DNA of 64,000 bases from Rhynchosporium graminicola (lineage: Eukaryota; Ascomycota; Leotiomycetes; Helotiales; Ploettnerulaceae): contig FJUW01000079.1 of the NCBI GenBank assembly GCA_900074885.1, positions 83,243 through 147,242 of the forward strand, in the 5' to 3' direction. The position numbers and the translations under genes are program-made. A model generated the notes under the pieces. That model did not search any database. It had not been told where the DNA came from and saw nothing but the letters and a program-made list of their open reading frames with translations. Position 1 is the first letter of the stretch. Each line of letters begins with the position of its first letter. This document shows, piece by piece, positions 48,279-62,281 of this stretch.

Positions 48279-51200
48279 GGTTATAAGCTCCGGCAGGACG
48301 TAACTTCGAATCGACGAAAGTAAAGCGATCGATTCAAGCCCTGATAAGTAAGATAAGGGTATTCTAGTTAACATAAGAAGACTAAAGGGCTAAGTAAGAG
48401 TACTAATAATCGACGAAAGTAAGGCGATTAATTAAAATCCCTAATATATAAGATAGGAGTATTCTAGTTAAAGTAAGAAGACTAAAGAGCTATATAAGAG
48501 CGCTAATAATAACCGGAGAGCTATAAGTAAGAAAGCCTTTAATACTAACTATACGACCCGTAGACTCTAGAGGAAGATCTATAATAATAATCCGAGACTA
48601 ATAAGAAAGACTATTTCTCGTAAAAATAACCGCACGACTCGTAAACTTCAGAGGAAACTCTATAATTATAAAGTCGAGTAATAAGTAAGTAAGCTACTCG
48701 TAACCCTTAAACCGAGTATAGCCTCTATATAAACTAATAGCTAGTAAAAGATAAATATCTACTAATTATATATATATATTAAGTTAACTATAAGTTAACT
48801 TATAGAAAATCCAGTCGAATATATCGAGTACTGCGCGATAACTATAGGATAAAATAAAGAAAAATAATAAGCTACTAATCTTAAGCTATAAGAACTATAA
48901 CGAATAGTTTCTACGAGCTAAAGTTAAGATTAAGAGAAAGAGTATATTCTATATAATAGATACTAGTAAGGTTAACTTTACTTAGATAACTCGAGACGGA
49001 ATAAAAGGCAAAAGTATACTAGAGACTACCTCCGAAAGTATACTATCAGTATTAACTATAGACGACCTTACGAGCGATTTCGAGAGGCTTAGCGGAATAT
49101 AGAATCTAGAGAAGGCTGAGAAATAGGTATCCGACGACTCGAAAGCCCTAGATATCATAATCGAAGGACTTAGTAATAATAATATCATACTACTTAACGA
49201 GTATAATTTAGTAAGAGTACTATAAACTAAACTAAAGGTTAAATATAACAGAACGAACTCGTTAATAGCGAATATATATATAACGAAGATTTAGATCTTT
49301 ATATTTAATAAGGATAATAAGATAGATAGATCGTAGCGAAACCTGAAGGAATACCGTAGGAAGCTTATTACTACTAATATAGAAATAGGAAAATCATATT
49401 CCGATAAAGCCCTTTTCTACTTACTTACCCTATCGCTCCGAAAGTAAAGTCGCTATACTACTTTCCTTAAAAGCCTTAAGCTATAGCTTCTAATAACTAC
49501 TAATAAAAAGGTAAAAGCTTTAGAAGAGTATAAATTAATACTATAAGACCTCGGCACTAAGAGTAATAACTATAGTAAAGAAAGGGCATATGCAGCATAG
49601 AAATAGTATAAGTAAGTATACTATTACCTGAACTATTATTCTCGAGAGAATAGTAATTCATTAAGACTGAAGTATAATAGGTATTTCTCGTGAGTGTTTC
49701 TGCTACGGATCTAGCGATTACTTTATCGCCGACTGCGAATTCTAGACTATAAGCAGAAAGTATACTAAGAACCTCTATTTAGAAAAAGAAAGAAAAAAGT
49801 ATAATAAATTAACTCGTAAGACCGGATCACGAGTTAAAGATAAGAAATCGCGATCTTCCTATACTAGTAAAAACGAACGCTTTACTAAGCTAAAGTCTAG
49901 AGACTCGCGATATAAGAAAAGAGGATACGCTACTATCGCAGAATCTAATTCAGATACTAATAAGGACTTAGAAGACTATAGAAGAGATATAAGCGAATTA
50001 TCTAGTTCTAATAATAATATTATAAAGAAAGTTATATTATTAAAAGAATTAATAAGTAAGAGTACTCCTAAAGACTTAGTAATCGATATAAGTATAAGTT
50101 CATTTATAACTAACTAACTCTACTTATTTAGAGAATTAAGGCTAATATCTAAAGTCTATATATAAGTAAGGGGAGGAATACTATCTTCTTATATACGAGG
50201 AATAGCGCTAGTTAAAGCTATAGATAGAACTTCCTATTATTTAGATAATATACTCTTTATTCCTAAACTAGGTATTAATTTGATCTCTATAAAGAAACTC
50301 TATAAAAGTAGTTACCTCGGAAAGTTTAATAATAAAAGTATCTAGATTATAAAAAGTAATAAGAAAGTCTTAAAAGCGATATAATCTTAAGGCTTATATA
50401 TTATAAAATACGTCTCTAAAGCCTTTAATAGATAAGTAATTAGCAATAGATAAGTTAACTATAGCTAACGTAAATAGCTAGTATATAAGCTAAAAGCACT
50501 TCTAGCTGCTGAAGCAGATAAGAATACTGCAGATAACTAAGATAATATAGAAGAAAAGGAGCTCGAACGATACCTTAAGTACTATCGACGATTTATATAC
50601 CTTAGACTTAATAAGATTCGGAACTTATATAAAGTAATTATACTCTAGAAGAGAATTAAGATCCCTAAGGATCTAAATATCTATAATATATATACTCTTA
50701 TAAAAACAAAGAACCGAATTCCAAAGTAACTAAGTCTCTAGCTTATCGAGATCCTCGATCTAGTATAATTCGATATCGCTAAACTATTTCTGCTTATAAT
50801 ATAGGGAAACTACTACTTTCTAATAATTATTAATATCTATTCTCAACGAGATTAGGTAATTCTACTGAAAGCTAAGAGCGATACTTACTAGGTACTTAAG
50901 GACTAGAAAGTCGGAGTTAAGCTATAATCCGGAAAGAAGATTAAACGCGCGAGATCTGATAATATATCGGAATTACTAAAAGCTACCTCTAATTAGAAAG
51001 CTAAAGATAGAATACTAGTATAGTTAATAACTATTATATTATCGTACTAGAATAGACCTACTAAAAGATTAATTCAGACCGTAGAATTCGATATACGTAT
51101 AATACTTAAAGAAGTATAGCTACTACTAGAATTCTAAGACGAAGCCGCTGAAGCTGATTTATATATAAGAAACCGTATTACTACTAGACTAATAATTAAC

Positions 51201-53814
51201 GTTAAAAGACTTATCCTATAAAGGCCTTTACTAGAGAAATACTATTAATCGATTATATTCGTAAATAAAGGAGCAAATACTTCTATTATATAGATAAGAA
51301 AACTATCCCCGTAGGCGAGCGTTACGATAAGCTCGTTAACCTTAGTAGAGTTAGAGTCTTTATAGGATATTCGGAAAACATAACTAAGCACTTTAAAGTC
51401 TACTCTCCTGAAAGAAGCTTAATAATTATAATAAGTAGAGTCGTTATTAAGGAAAGTAGTAATAGAGGATCAGTCGACCTGAGACTTCGGAATTATATAG
51501 CTAGATCATAAGGAACTATAAATATCGCTCTAGATAGAAAAGCTCGCGGGAGACTTAGGGCACCTAAGGGAATTAGCGAAGAGGTTAATATAATAGAAAA
51601 TCTATAAGTAGAAATACTTTCGTTTATTCTACTAATAAACGTCTTAAGCTTTACTAAAGAGGATATACCGGATTATACTCCTAAGATTATCTTACTAGAT
51701 AAGATACCTGAAGATAACCTAAAGATTATATAAGACGGACCTGCGAACGTACTAATATTAGCACGATCGACTTATAAGTCTATCTTACTAGTTAGAATAC
51801 TAAGATCAGCAGAACTAACTCTAGAGTATTAAGATAACTTTACTAAAGTAATACTAATAGATTACCGGATATAAGATTTAATCCCTAAGGCCCTAGACTA
51901 AGATTCGGAATCGATGAATAAAGTACTTACAGATACTCTTATAGATAGAACTCCTACTACTTAAGTTAATTATAATTAACTTAATTAATCTATAAATAAC
52001 TAAGAAGTACTTAGGTATTTTACTTAAGCTAGGAAAAGAGCAGGATTAGAACCGGAAGACTAAGGGGAAGCTAAGAGGATCCGAGCTATAATCACGAAAA
52101 TACTACTAAAAGGATAACTTATACGAACTAACTAGAAAGACTTATCTATAAGGGATAAATAAATAAGTGATAAGATCGAGATTACTCTCGTAGCTATAGA
52201 AATCGCAAGTATTAAGATCCTAAAGATATATAAAGAAGTAATAACTAGCTTATAAGTAAAGTAATAGATAGCTGCTATATTTAAGAAGATATTATCTCTA
52301 TACGTAAACGAGACGTTCCGAGAAGTTATTATACTAGAGGGATTAAACCTAGTATCCTGTAAATAGGTCTATATAGTAAAGACTATAGTAAACAGGAATA
52401 TAGAGCGATATAAAGCTCGCTTAGTCGCAAGAGGATTTAGCTAAGTATACGGGCTCGATTACGACTAAATATTCGCGCTAATAGTCAGGATAGATATACT
52501 AAGGCTTTTCTTAGCTATAATCGCTAAAGAGGATCTGGAATACTAATAATACGATATTAAAAATGTATTTATAAAGTCAGAACTTAAGAAGGATATATTC
52601 TTAAAAGTTCCGGAAAGGATTAAGGTTAAGAATAGTTACGTATAGTAAGCCTTAAAAAGCTTATATAGACTAAAGTAAGTAGTAAGAGATTAGAATAAGC
52701 TTATAAAAGTAGAACTATTAGAATAAGGATTTCGATAGAGTGCCGCTGACTCATATATATTCACGTATAAGGAAAACTCAGTTAAGCTCCTTATATATAT
52801 TAATAATATTATAGCGAGCGCTAGGAAGAAAGGGGAGCTAGACTAGTTTTATACGAAACTTTCTAAAAGATTTAAAGCTAAGAATCTAGAGGAGATAGAG
52901 AAGATTCTTAGAGCTAGAGTTACCCGCGATAAACTATCTAAGGTCCTTGAAATCGACTAAGAATAATATCTACTTAGCGTACTTAATAAGTTCAGTATTA
53001 CTTAGGAAACCTTTAAACTGAAACAGATACTAATAATAAGCTACGAGAACCTTTACCCCGCGAGTAGTAATAACGAAAGGATTAATATAAACGAATACTA
53101 GTAAGCTATTAGAAGCTTAATATATATAATAATCTTTACGAGACTAGATATTACCTTTATCCTTAGAAAGCTTAGTTAATTTATAAGCGATCTAGCTAAG
53201 TACTACGGATACGCCCTGAAAGCGCTATTATAGTACCTAAAGTTAACTATTAAGATAAGAATTCGCTATAGACTAGGGGAAGAATATAATACTATAGTTC
53301 TCTACTCTAATATAGACTAAGCGAGTAATAAGATCGACCGGAAAAGTATCTCTAGAAGCGTATTAATATTCTATAATAGACTATTCTCTTAGTTAAGTAA
53401 GAAGCAGCGCTCTATTACTATATCGAGCTGCGAATCAGAATATATAGCACTTGCGAACTGCGTAAAGTAAAGCTAATAGTTCGTATAAGTACTATAAGAT
53501 CTAGGATACTCTTACTTTATTAGGGAAGACTCTAGACTAATATAGATATTCGGAGATAACTAAGGAGTAATTACCTTAACTAAGAACGCTTACTTAAACG
53601 AATACTCGAAGTATATTAATATCGCCTATTACTTCGTACGCGACTTAGCGGAAACTAGAAGCTTTAAAGTCGACTATATCCTAATAGTAGAAATAGTCGC
53701 CGATAGAATAATAAAGCCACTCGAACGAGTAGTATTTAAAAGGTTTAAAGGCTAAATAGGACTTATAGAGAACTTATAAGTAATAAGGTAATCGTGATAT
53801 GCTCTGAGGGGGAG
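48279..53814 (+). pseudogene. Copia-1 H gag-pol polyprotein remnant
   Basis: In order: gag with a zinc knuckle at 49,695-49,736 (ligand codons now TGT, TAC, TAC, TGC, so Cys-Tyr-Tyr-Cys); integrase near 50,757-51,500 (FDIAK, then INIYSQRD); RT with an intact KARLVARGF at 52,412-52,438 followed by GLDYD; the usual YVDD box region near 52,790-52,810, where it reads YINN; and RNase H ending at 53,605-53,757 with YFVRDLAETRSFKVDYI and ADRIIKPLERVVFK almost stop-free. Internal TAG/TAA codons disable it. Confidence 0.85.
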
Positions 53815-54049
53815 TATTAGAATAGTTAGTATTCAGTGCAGTATCACGTGGCAACCTAATCGGGACTAGAGCTAGTATATAGGCCCGGATATTAAAGAAT
53901 ATCCGGGATATATTATAGATCGAGAGTTATAACTTATAAAGTCAAGTCACTTAATAAAGTTAATAGTCTAACTTACTAGCGTCTAATTCCTCTGCGAATA
54001 TTGCCCCCGTCCCTACAGGTATACGAGAATAGGGACATTCCTTTCAATA
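53815..54049 (+). repeat. 3' LTR of Copia-1 H
   Basis: 235 bp, followed by TSD ATTAT at 54,050-54,054 and then by resumed copy G sequence. Confidence 0.92.
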
Positions 54050-54130
54050 ATTATAGCTTTAAATATAGCTTTATTCGCAAATTCTTATATAATAGTATTT
54101 AACTCTTTCGTTTACTTTAATACTATTTAT

Positions 54131-54398
54131 TATAACGATAGCTCACCTGAATATCACATGAGAAGAAGGATAGATAATAGGGCCTAAGTTCATAAGTATC
54201 CTAGTAGAACTAGTATCTAACCCGGTATAGTATCGGACTAGTACCGGTATATATATATAAAGTGCCTTATACTCTATCTCTCTTTTTCTTACTTCCTTAT
54301 CTTTTTGTTTTCTTCGTAGTAGACTATATAAGATCGCTCTTAGCTTCCCTACTCGTTTATTCTTACTTATATACTGCCTTAAGTCTTATATCGCTATA
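54131..54398 (+). repeat. 5' LTR of Gypsy-1 copy I
   Basis: 268 bp with TATATATATAAAG promoter-like box at about 54,248-54,262. Confidence 0.92.
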
Positions 54399-57300
54399 TT
54401 AAATAAAAAGATTAAGATAGCCGGAGATAGCTTACTATAATATCTTACTACTAAGTTAGTTATTCGATAACTACTTATATATAGCTGAGATACTAGAGAT
54501 CTCTCGGATAACTATAAATCAGGGTTTAATTTAGCTTATTATAAATAGTATAATAGAGGAGGTCTTCGCTAACGCTCTTTTAATAACTCTCTTAGTATAA
54601 AGGAATTATAGATAGATTTTAAAGAAAGTATAATAAATACCTCGGAACTTTAACTTCTATATATCGCTACTAAAATAGCTTTAATATACCCCTTTTTAAG
54701 CTACCGGAATAGCTCTTAACTAATAAACTAGAGATCCCTCTAGTTCTAGAGGGACTTAACGCGACTCCTCTTACTCTACTTCTAAACCTAATCCGTTATA
54801 CCTTTCCTTACTTTAAATATCTCTTACCCTAGAGAATATTAATACTTTATTAAAGAAGTACTAATTAAGAGGGAAAAGAAAATAAAAGCGAAATTCACTA
54901 GGAGTATAATCGCTAAGTACTCTTATTACTACAGGTGACTCGAACCTGATCTATTCCCTTTTATAACGATTAGTAAACTAAGAGGAAAAGAATAACTCTT
55001 TAGAAAATACTATAGATAGACTAATCTCTATATAAGATAAGTTCCTTATAGGGGTCCCTTACCTGTCTTCGACTCTCCTACTAGAACTAATACTATAATC
55101 TCCGCGTATTCTAGAGTTTAATAAGCTAATAAACTCTATTCTAATATATAGTACCGAGAGAGAAAATACTATTCCTAATAAACTATCTCCTTCTCCCGGC
55201 GCCGAATCGGTAGAGTTATACCTTAGGAAGTCTTATCTTACTAAGAAGATCCTGCCCCTAGATAATAGATCGGACTCTACTTTCCTTTAATAGAGAGTAT
55301 CGATACGAGACCGACTAGCTATAAACGCTGACTATTACCTTACGGACTTCTCCTAGCGCGTTCTCGTATAGGGACTAGTTACTAGATTAGCTAAAGAGTA
55401 TCTTACGCTTTAGTACTTTACTAACGAGTTTAAGATTAGTAAGGAAATAATCTTCTTATTAGAAGAGAACTTCCTTATTAGTTTAGAAGAAGATAATTAC
55501 TATAACGCTTTCTACTACTTAGAAATATAATAACTTAGCTATATACGCGAGACTTTTACTAAGTTTCGTAGTCGATTTTAAAGCGCTACTATCTAAGGTA
55601 AGGTTAAAAAGAAAGAGTAATTCTTCTATATATAGAATAAGATTATATTATCCTTACGCGCTTTAACTCTTATTATTAAACTAATATAGAATAAGAACTA
55701 TACTTTTATAGTTAGATCCTTACTTTCTTTTAATACTAAGTATCGCTATAACTTAGAATATACTTATCCCGAGAAAGCTACTACTTAAGTATAGTACTAT
55801 AAGCCTACTATTACTACTACGATTACTACTAGTTCTACCTCTTACCGGTCCTTAAGCTTAGCTCCTCGATAAACTATTCTTATACTATATATATATACTT
55901 CTACTCTAGTATAAGCTAGTACTTCCTCCGCGCTAAAACGCCCTACTACCTCGACCGGAGAACCCTTTAGGTATTACGGTTATAGATAGCTCAGTTATAT
56001 TAAGCTAGACTACCCTAACTTACTTAAGGTTTAATTAATCGACGAATTTCCGGAAGAGGAGAGAGTAGCTAAGGAATTAGTAGAAGATATACCCTCCGAA
56101 TCGGGACTAATACTAGAGGGAAATAATAAAGCTTAAGTAAAAACTCTTTCCTAGGTCTACGTAAGTATAATCTCTCTAATCTTAACTTTAACTCCTTAAT
56201 AAGAAGTAAGTAATTCATATACCCGACTATAGTTAGTATAAATAAGCTAGGAGTCTCTATAAATAGCTTAATCGATACTAGAGCGAACGGTTATCTATTT
56301 ATTAATCGTACTCTTACCGGACGACTATCAGGGGCCCTTAGTATTAAAATCGAGCTACTGCCTTATTCTATTCTAATACATAGTTTCTAATAGTCTATTA
56401 GAACTTATATTACTTATTTTATACGTTTATACTTTTCTATTAATAATAAGTATATTTATAACTACTCTTTTATTCTTCTTAATTTAGGATAGTAAGATAT
56501 GATTATTAGTATTAAATAGATATAACGATTTCAGATTAAGCTAGATACGCTCTACTATAAGCTACTATAGTCGGAACGCTATCTAGCTACTTTCTAATAT
56601 AATAAGGAGATAATTATAATTCTACTACCTTATAAACCTAGTATTAATCGATCTTACTAAATCGATATTAACGCGCAGGACTTAGCTATAAACTAGCTAG
56701 ACTAATACCGATTATACTAAATAGTAGCGATATAGTATATTAACGTATTATCCTTACTCTTTAACTTATTTCCGCTTATTACTAAGGAATCCGAACCCTT
56801 TTCCGCTCTAACTTTATCGAGAAAAGTACCTGCGCCGAAACTCTATTATAAGTACTCCTCTTAACTTCCGAGGATCTAGAAACTAGTTCCGATTTACTAA
56901 ATTAGTACTATAGCTTTTTATTTTAATATAAAACGTAAAAGTTCCGAATTATTCTTTACTAGTATCTATAAGATAGACCGCTTCTTATAAGACTATCTAA
57001 ATAGCGATTCTCTTAAGGATCCTAATACCGAACGACTTATAGCCGAAAAGCTACCGGAATAGTATTATACTCTTAAGGAAGCTTTTTCTAAGTAGGATTC
57101 TAATATTCTTCTATTATATTACTTATACGATTATAAAATTATTCTAGAAGAACTATTACTTAACTTATATTCGCTTTTATATTAGTAATCTATAGACGAA
57201 CTATAAGTAACTAAGGAGTACCTTATAGAGAACTTAGATAAGGGATTTATTAAATCTAGCTAAAGTCCCTTTATATTACTTATACTATTTATTAAGAAGG

Positions 57301-60100
57301 CTAATAGAGGATTACGCTTCTATATCGACTATTATAAGCTTAATACGATCACTCGAAAGGATTCCTACCTAATACCTAGGATCGATAAGCTCTTAACTTA
57401 TATATCTAAAGTAATAATCTTTACTAAACTAGATATTCGAGTAGTATTTAACTATATCTATATAGACTCCGAATCCGAGGAGTATACTACCTTCCGAACT
57501 CGCTTCAGATCTTATAAATATAAAGTACTACTTTTTAGGCTCTATAATAGACTTAGTATATACTAGCGATATATGAATAATATACTACTAAACTACTTAG
57601 ATAACTTCTATATAGCTTACCTAGATAATATTCTTATATACTTAGAAACGCTCTAGGAATATAAGGAATATATTAAATTAGTACTATGATACTTAATAGA
57701 TATTAGACTCTAAGTAGATATTAAGAAAAGCGAATTCTATATTACTTAGACTAAATACCTCGGATATATTATTACTACTAACGGAATCGAGCTAGATCCC
57801 GAGAAGGTAGTACTATTAGTAAACTAGAAGTACCCCGAAATAGTAATAGCTATGAAATCCTTCTTAGGATTCTATAAGTTCTACTATTAATTTATTCGGA
57901 ATTTCAGTCTTATTACTAAACCTCTCTTAGTACTTACTCGGCCTATAGTACTATAGAATTTTACTAACGATTATAAGAAGTCCTTTAACGATTTATATTA
58001 ATAGCTACTATCGGTATAGAAACTATACTATTTCGACTCTGAATTATAAACTAAACTAGAAACTAATACCTCTAATAGTATAATAGCTAGAGTTATCTCC
58101 TAATTATATAAAGATAACTAGTAGTATCTAATTAGATTCTACTCTTATATTCTTAATAGATATAAACTAAACTAGGAGATCTATAATAAAGAGCTATACG
58201 CTATTATTAAGTCTTTCCGGAAATAGAGACCGGAACTTATATCTCTATAACGCTATACTAGTATATATACGGACTATCGATCCTTAGAATACTTTATAAC
58301 TACTAAAGTCCTAACTAGTAAGTAAGCTAGATAAATAGAATTCCTTTCCGAATTTAACTTTCAAATTATATATATACTTAATAAAGATAACGCTAAAGCT
58401 AATATCCTTAGCTATAAGGAATAAGATCTAAGGATATAAGAATAATAGAAATAGGATAATAGATCTCGGGTTTTATTATCTCTAGACTACCTAGACCTTA
58501 GGATTAATACAGAACTAGCTAAGTATTATATTAATTAAATCAGTTATATATACCTAATATCGCTAAGGACTAATACGCTACCGGAACTCGTACGTAACTC
58601 TTTTAATTTGATCGAGAAACTATATTAATTTAACTAAGAATCGTTCTCTAAGGAACGAAATATATTAGGAGATAGCTATATTATTAATAATAGTTTATTA
58701 CTTTATAATAGTTATCTATACGTATAATACTATACCTTACTATATACTTATTTAATTAGTAAAATCTACAATTAAGTTTCCTCTACTTATTTAAACGCTC
58801 GTAAGACTACTGAAATAATTTCTACTTATTACTACTAGAAAGGACTCGTATTAGACGTAAAATAGTACACTTATAATTACCGCCCTTACTAGTACTCTTA
58901 TCCGAAACAGACGAAATAGTAAGGATTCCTCTACTTATTACTAGTACTTAGCTACCTTATATAGTACTTAGCTATAGATTTTAAGGACTTCTTACCTAAT
59001 AACTAAGGATTTAATAGGATATTAGTATTTATCGATTACCTAAGGAAAGACTTTATATTAATATTATATTATTATAATATTAATACTCGTAAGATAGCGA
59101 TATTATTTATCTAATAGATATATCGTTTCGGATATACTCCTAAGTTAATTATATCCGATCGAGGAGCTTAGCTAGTCTTATCCTTCTAGTAAGAGTTTTA
59201 CTATATAATTAGAGTTAAAGTTAAGCTCTATACTTACTTCTAATAGTAAACTAATAGATAAACGGAGATTATAAACTAGTATATTAACTAACGCTTTAGA
59301 CTTTTCGTTAATTACTACTAGAGTAACTAGGGCGAACTACTACTAATAATAGACTGCGCTTAAGTAACCTTACCTTACGATTCTATTAATATAGCGCTAT
59401 ATACTTTTAAATATGGTATATTACCGCGGAATAGCTAAGATTAGAAGTAACTTATAGTATTAATACTATAAGAGAAGCTTAATTATACTAATACTAAATC
59501 CTTAGCTAAATATACTAAATCCGCTATCGAGGTTATAAAAGCTAATATACTAGCTACTTAGTAGAAGATAAGCGCTATAACTAACCCGAAACAGCATAGT
59601 ATCGACTAGGAAGTTAGAGATAAGGTATTTCTCTCTATAAGGAACCTTAAGAATTACTAGCTAAGTAAGAAGCTATCTAGCTTCTAAGTAGGACTATACT
59701 AGGTCCTAGCTAAGATCAGATACTCCTATAAGCTAGATTTACCCCCGGGATCCTCTATATACGATATATTCGCTTCCGAATTACTTTTCAAGGACTTAGA
59801 CGACCTGTTACTAAGCTAGGAGTTATAAAACCTACCCTCGGAAGTTATTACTACTTAAGAAGAGTAGGAGTTATAAGATATACTCGCTATATAGCTCCTA
59901 AGAGGTAATCTGAAGTATTAAGTTAGCTAGCTAAGCTACGACTCGGACTTAACTTAGTATAATACTTCTGATCTAATAAGTACTCTATATAAGCTTAGAG
60001 ATTTCTATACTACTAACCTAAGTAAACCTAGACTTCCGTATAAACTAGAATAATAGATTAAAGCCTAGGAAAACGGAATAAATAACTATAGTTACTTAGA
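54399..60100 (+). pseudogene. Gypsy-1 copy I gag-pol remnant
   Basis: Leader palindrome AGAGATCTCT at 54,495-54,504. Gag, with a fossil zinc knuckle at 55,972-56,013 where the four ligand codons read TAT, TAT, TAT and TAC. RT with DIRVVFNYIYIDSESEEY near 57,433-57,486 and box YLDN at 57,618-57,629. Integrase about 58,850-59,650. Chromodomain about 59,860-60,015. All interrupted by TAG/TAA. Confidence 0.83.
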
Positions 60101-60675
60101 GGATAATAAGCTATTATAGTTACTAGTATTAGAATTTATTACTAAGGATAATCCCCTGATTATACTCTATAATAATACTATATCTAAAACTCTACTTCTT
60201 TAACTACTTCTATTTTACTAGCTTTTTCTCCTAAGTTCTCCGGAGCTCCTAGTAATTCTAGAATATTTAGAACTAGAACTACTATATCTAACTCCTTACC
60301 NTAGCTAAGCTATAACTTAGACTTAACTTAGTATAACGCTTCCGACTTAATAAGTACTCTATATAAGCTTAGAGATTTCTATACTACTAACCTAAGTAAA
60401 CCTAGACTTCCGTATAAACTAGAATAATAGATTAAAGCCTAGGAAAACGGAATAAATAACTATAGTTACTTAGAGGATAATAAGCTATTATAGTTACTAG
60501 TATTAGAATTTATTACTAAGGATAATCTCCTGATTATACTTCGTAATAATACTATATCTAAAACTCTATTTCTTTAACTACTTCTACTTTACTAGCTTTC
60601 TCCCCTAAGTTCTCCGGAGCTCCTAGTAATTCTAGAATATCTAGAACTAGAACTACTATATCTAACTCCTTACTT
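59928..60675. repeat. 374-bp tandem duplication around a single N
   Basis: The segment starting TAGCTAAGCT at 59,928 restarts at 60,302, directly after an N at 60,301. Long stretches are identical, but several sites differ (for example CTACGACTCGG versus CTATAACTTAG). Removing one unit restores the family length of 7,777 bp. An assembly join is more likely than a biological duplication. Confidence 0.85.
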
Positions 60676-61442
60676 AAATCTACTAATATAGCTCTAGTAG
60701 TAAACTAAGTATAATAGCTAATCCTATAAGGTTTCTTCTTTAGAGAAAGTCCGAGAGTATCTAGATCTAACGCTATCTCTAAACTAGAAAGTAAATTCCT
60801 CTTTCCCCTAGTATTAGATATTATAGCTTTAAATATAGCTTTCTTCGCAAATTCCCGTATAATACTATTTAATTCCTTTATTTACTTTAATACTATTTTA
60901 GCTACTAACTTAGACTTCGCCGAATTAACTATTAGAAGATCTAAATCTTATATCGCGTTAATATCGTATTAGTATCTAAGGGTTTAAGATTATAACTTAT
61001 TACTTTAATAAACTCTAATTCCTTAAATACTTTCTCTATAGAACACCTTAAAGCTTAAGTCTCTACTAATTATATAATAATAATCTCTAATATAGTAATA
61101 AGAGTAGTAGATTTCGCGAGATAATAGATCTGATTAATAGCCTTATAAGTAGCTACGATACTACCCCGATTCAGCTCCGCGTCCTTAGTTTCGCTACTAA
61201 GAAGTAAACTAGATAAAATAGTATACTTTATATTAATATAATTAACTAATTATAACGCGTTAGTATATATAACTACGTTCAAGTTTAAGTAACTTATATA
61301 CTTATAATTACTTTTTAATGCCGAATAATACTTATAAAGCTTAGAGTTAAGCTTATTAAACGAGTATAAGAGTTCTAAAATAAGAGTATTATTATACTTT
61401 ATCTTAAGGAAAGCGCGAATATATCGTAGGTAATATATATGA
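60558..61442 (-). pseudogene. Degenerate antisense frame of Gypsy-1, copy I
   Basis: Minus strand, opposite to pol. It reads for instance LVDLSKELDIVVLVLDILEL and GKRNLLSSLEIALDLDTL in the same places as copy E. Stop at 60,558-60,560. Coordinates come from matching distances to the LTR in copy E. Confidence 0.5.
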
Positions 61443-62013
61443 TACGCCGCCGAAAGAGTACTAGTAGGAACTAGTAAAGGTACTATAGGAGTTAGCGTTA
61501 TAGATCCGTGAAACCCTTATATCGTACTTAAGGATTATCCCTAAAACTAAGATAGGAAACTTACTTATATTAAGAGAAGAGTTAATTAAGTCGATTAATA
61601 TATAAGATTATAGCAGACTACTATAGTAGTTAGTAATAATACTTACTCTAGAAGCTATATCGTAATCTAGGGAGAATAAACTTATAAGTTAAAGTAGTTA
61701 TCGCGGTTGAAAAGGAAAAGCTCTAATATTAATAAACCCCTTCCTTTATATACCTTACGCCCTACTTAAACTCGACTCCTATTATAAATAGATAAAGTAA
61801 ATACTACTTACTGCCTGATTTAGAAGCTATAACTAATATAGTACTATTATAGCGATATAACTAGTTAGAACTTGATAAAGAATTTACTACTACTAAAGAG
61901 CGGCTAGCGCTTATTACGCGAATATCGACGAAAATAGTTATAATAAATACTAATTCTAGTATAAACTATAACTTTCCGAGCTTAGGGTTAAGCTTTTCTT
62001 AAGAGGGGGGTAA

Positions 62014-62281
62014 TATAACGATAGCTCACCTGAATATCATATGAGAAGAAAGATAGATAATAGGGCCTAAGTTCATAGGTATCCCGGCAGAACTAGTATC
62101 TGACCCGGTATAGTATCGGACTAGTACTAGTATATATATATAAGGTGCCTTATACTCTATCTCTCTTCTTCTTCCTTCCTTATCTTTTTGTTTTCTTCGT
62201 AGTAGACTATATAAGATCGCTCTTAGCCTCTCTACTCGTTTATTCTTACTTGTATACCGCCTTAAGTCTTGTATCGTTATA
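62014..62281 (+). repeat. 3' LTR of Gypsy-1 copy I
   Basis: 268 bp, ending TTGTATCGTTATA; followed by TSD TTTAT. Confidence 0.92.

Larger units (their letters stand above)
48044..54049 (+). mobile_element. Copia-1 (element H), full-length Ty1/Copia retrotransposon inserted in copy G
   Basis: 6,006 bp with 235-bp LTRs at 48,044-48,278 and 53,815-54,049 (ends TATTAG...CAATA, from TGTTAG...CAACA) and TSD ATTAT. Polypurine tract CTCTGAGGGGGAG directly before the 3' LTR. Domain order gag, integrase, RT, RNase H identifies Copia. Stops are frequent but several blocks are still readable. Confidence 0.93.
54131..62281 (+). mobile_element. Gypsy-1 copy I, full length, inserted in copy G
   Basis: 268-bp LTRs at 54,131-54,398 and 62,014-62,281, with TSD TTTAT at 54,126-54,130 and 62,282-62,286. 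Removing it joins AATACTATTTAT to ACTATTAACTTAG, matching uninterrupted copy A at about 33,700-33,720. Length is 8,151 bp; subtracting the 374-bp duplication at the N gives 7,777 bp, the same as copy E. Polypurine tract AAGAGGGGGG at 62,001-62,010 lies next to the 3' LTR. Confidence 0.93.

Noticed and set aside
48982..49188. 68-codon minus-strand frame
   Set aside because: Antisense to Copia-1 gag; Ser/Leu/Ile shadow.
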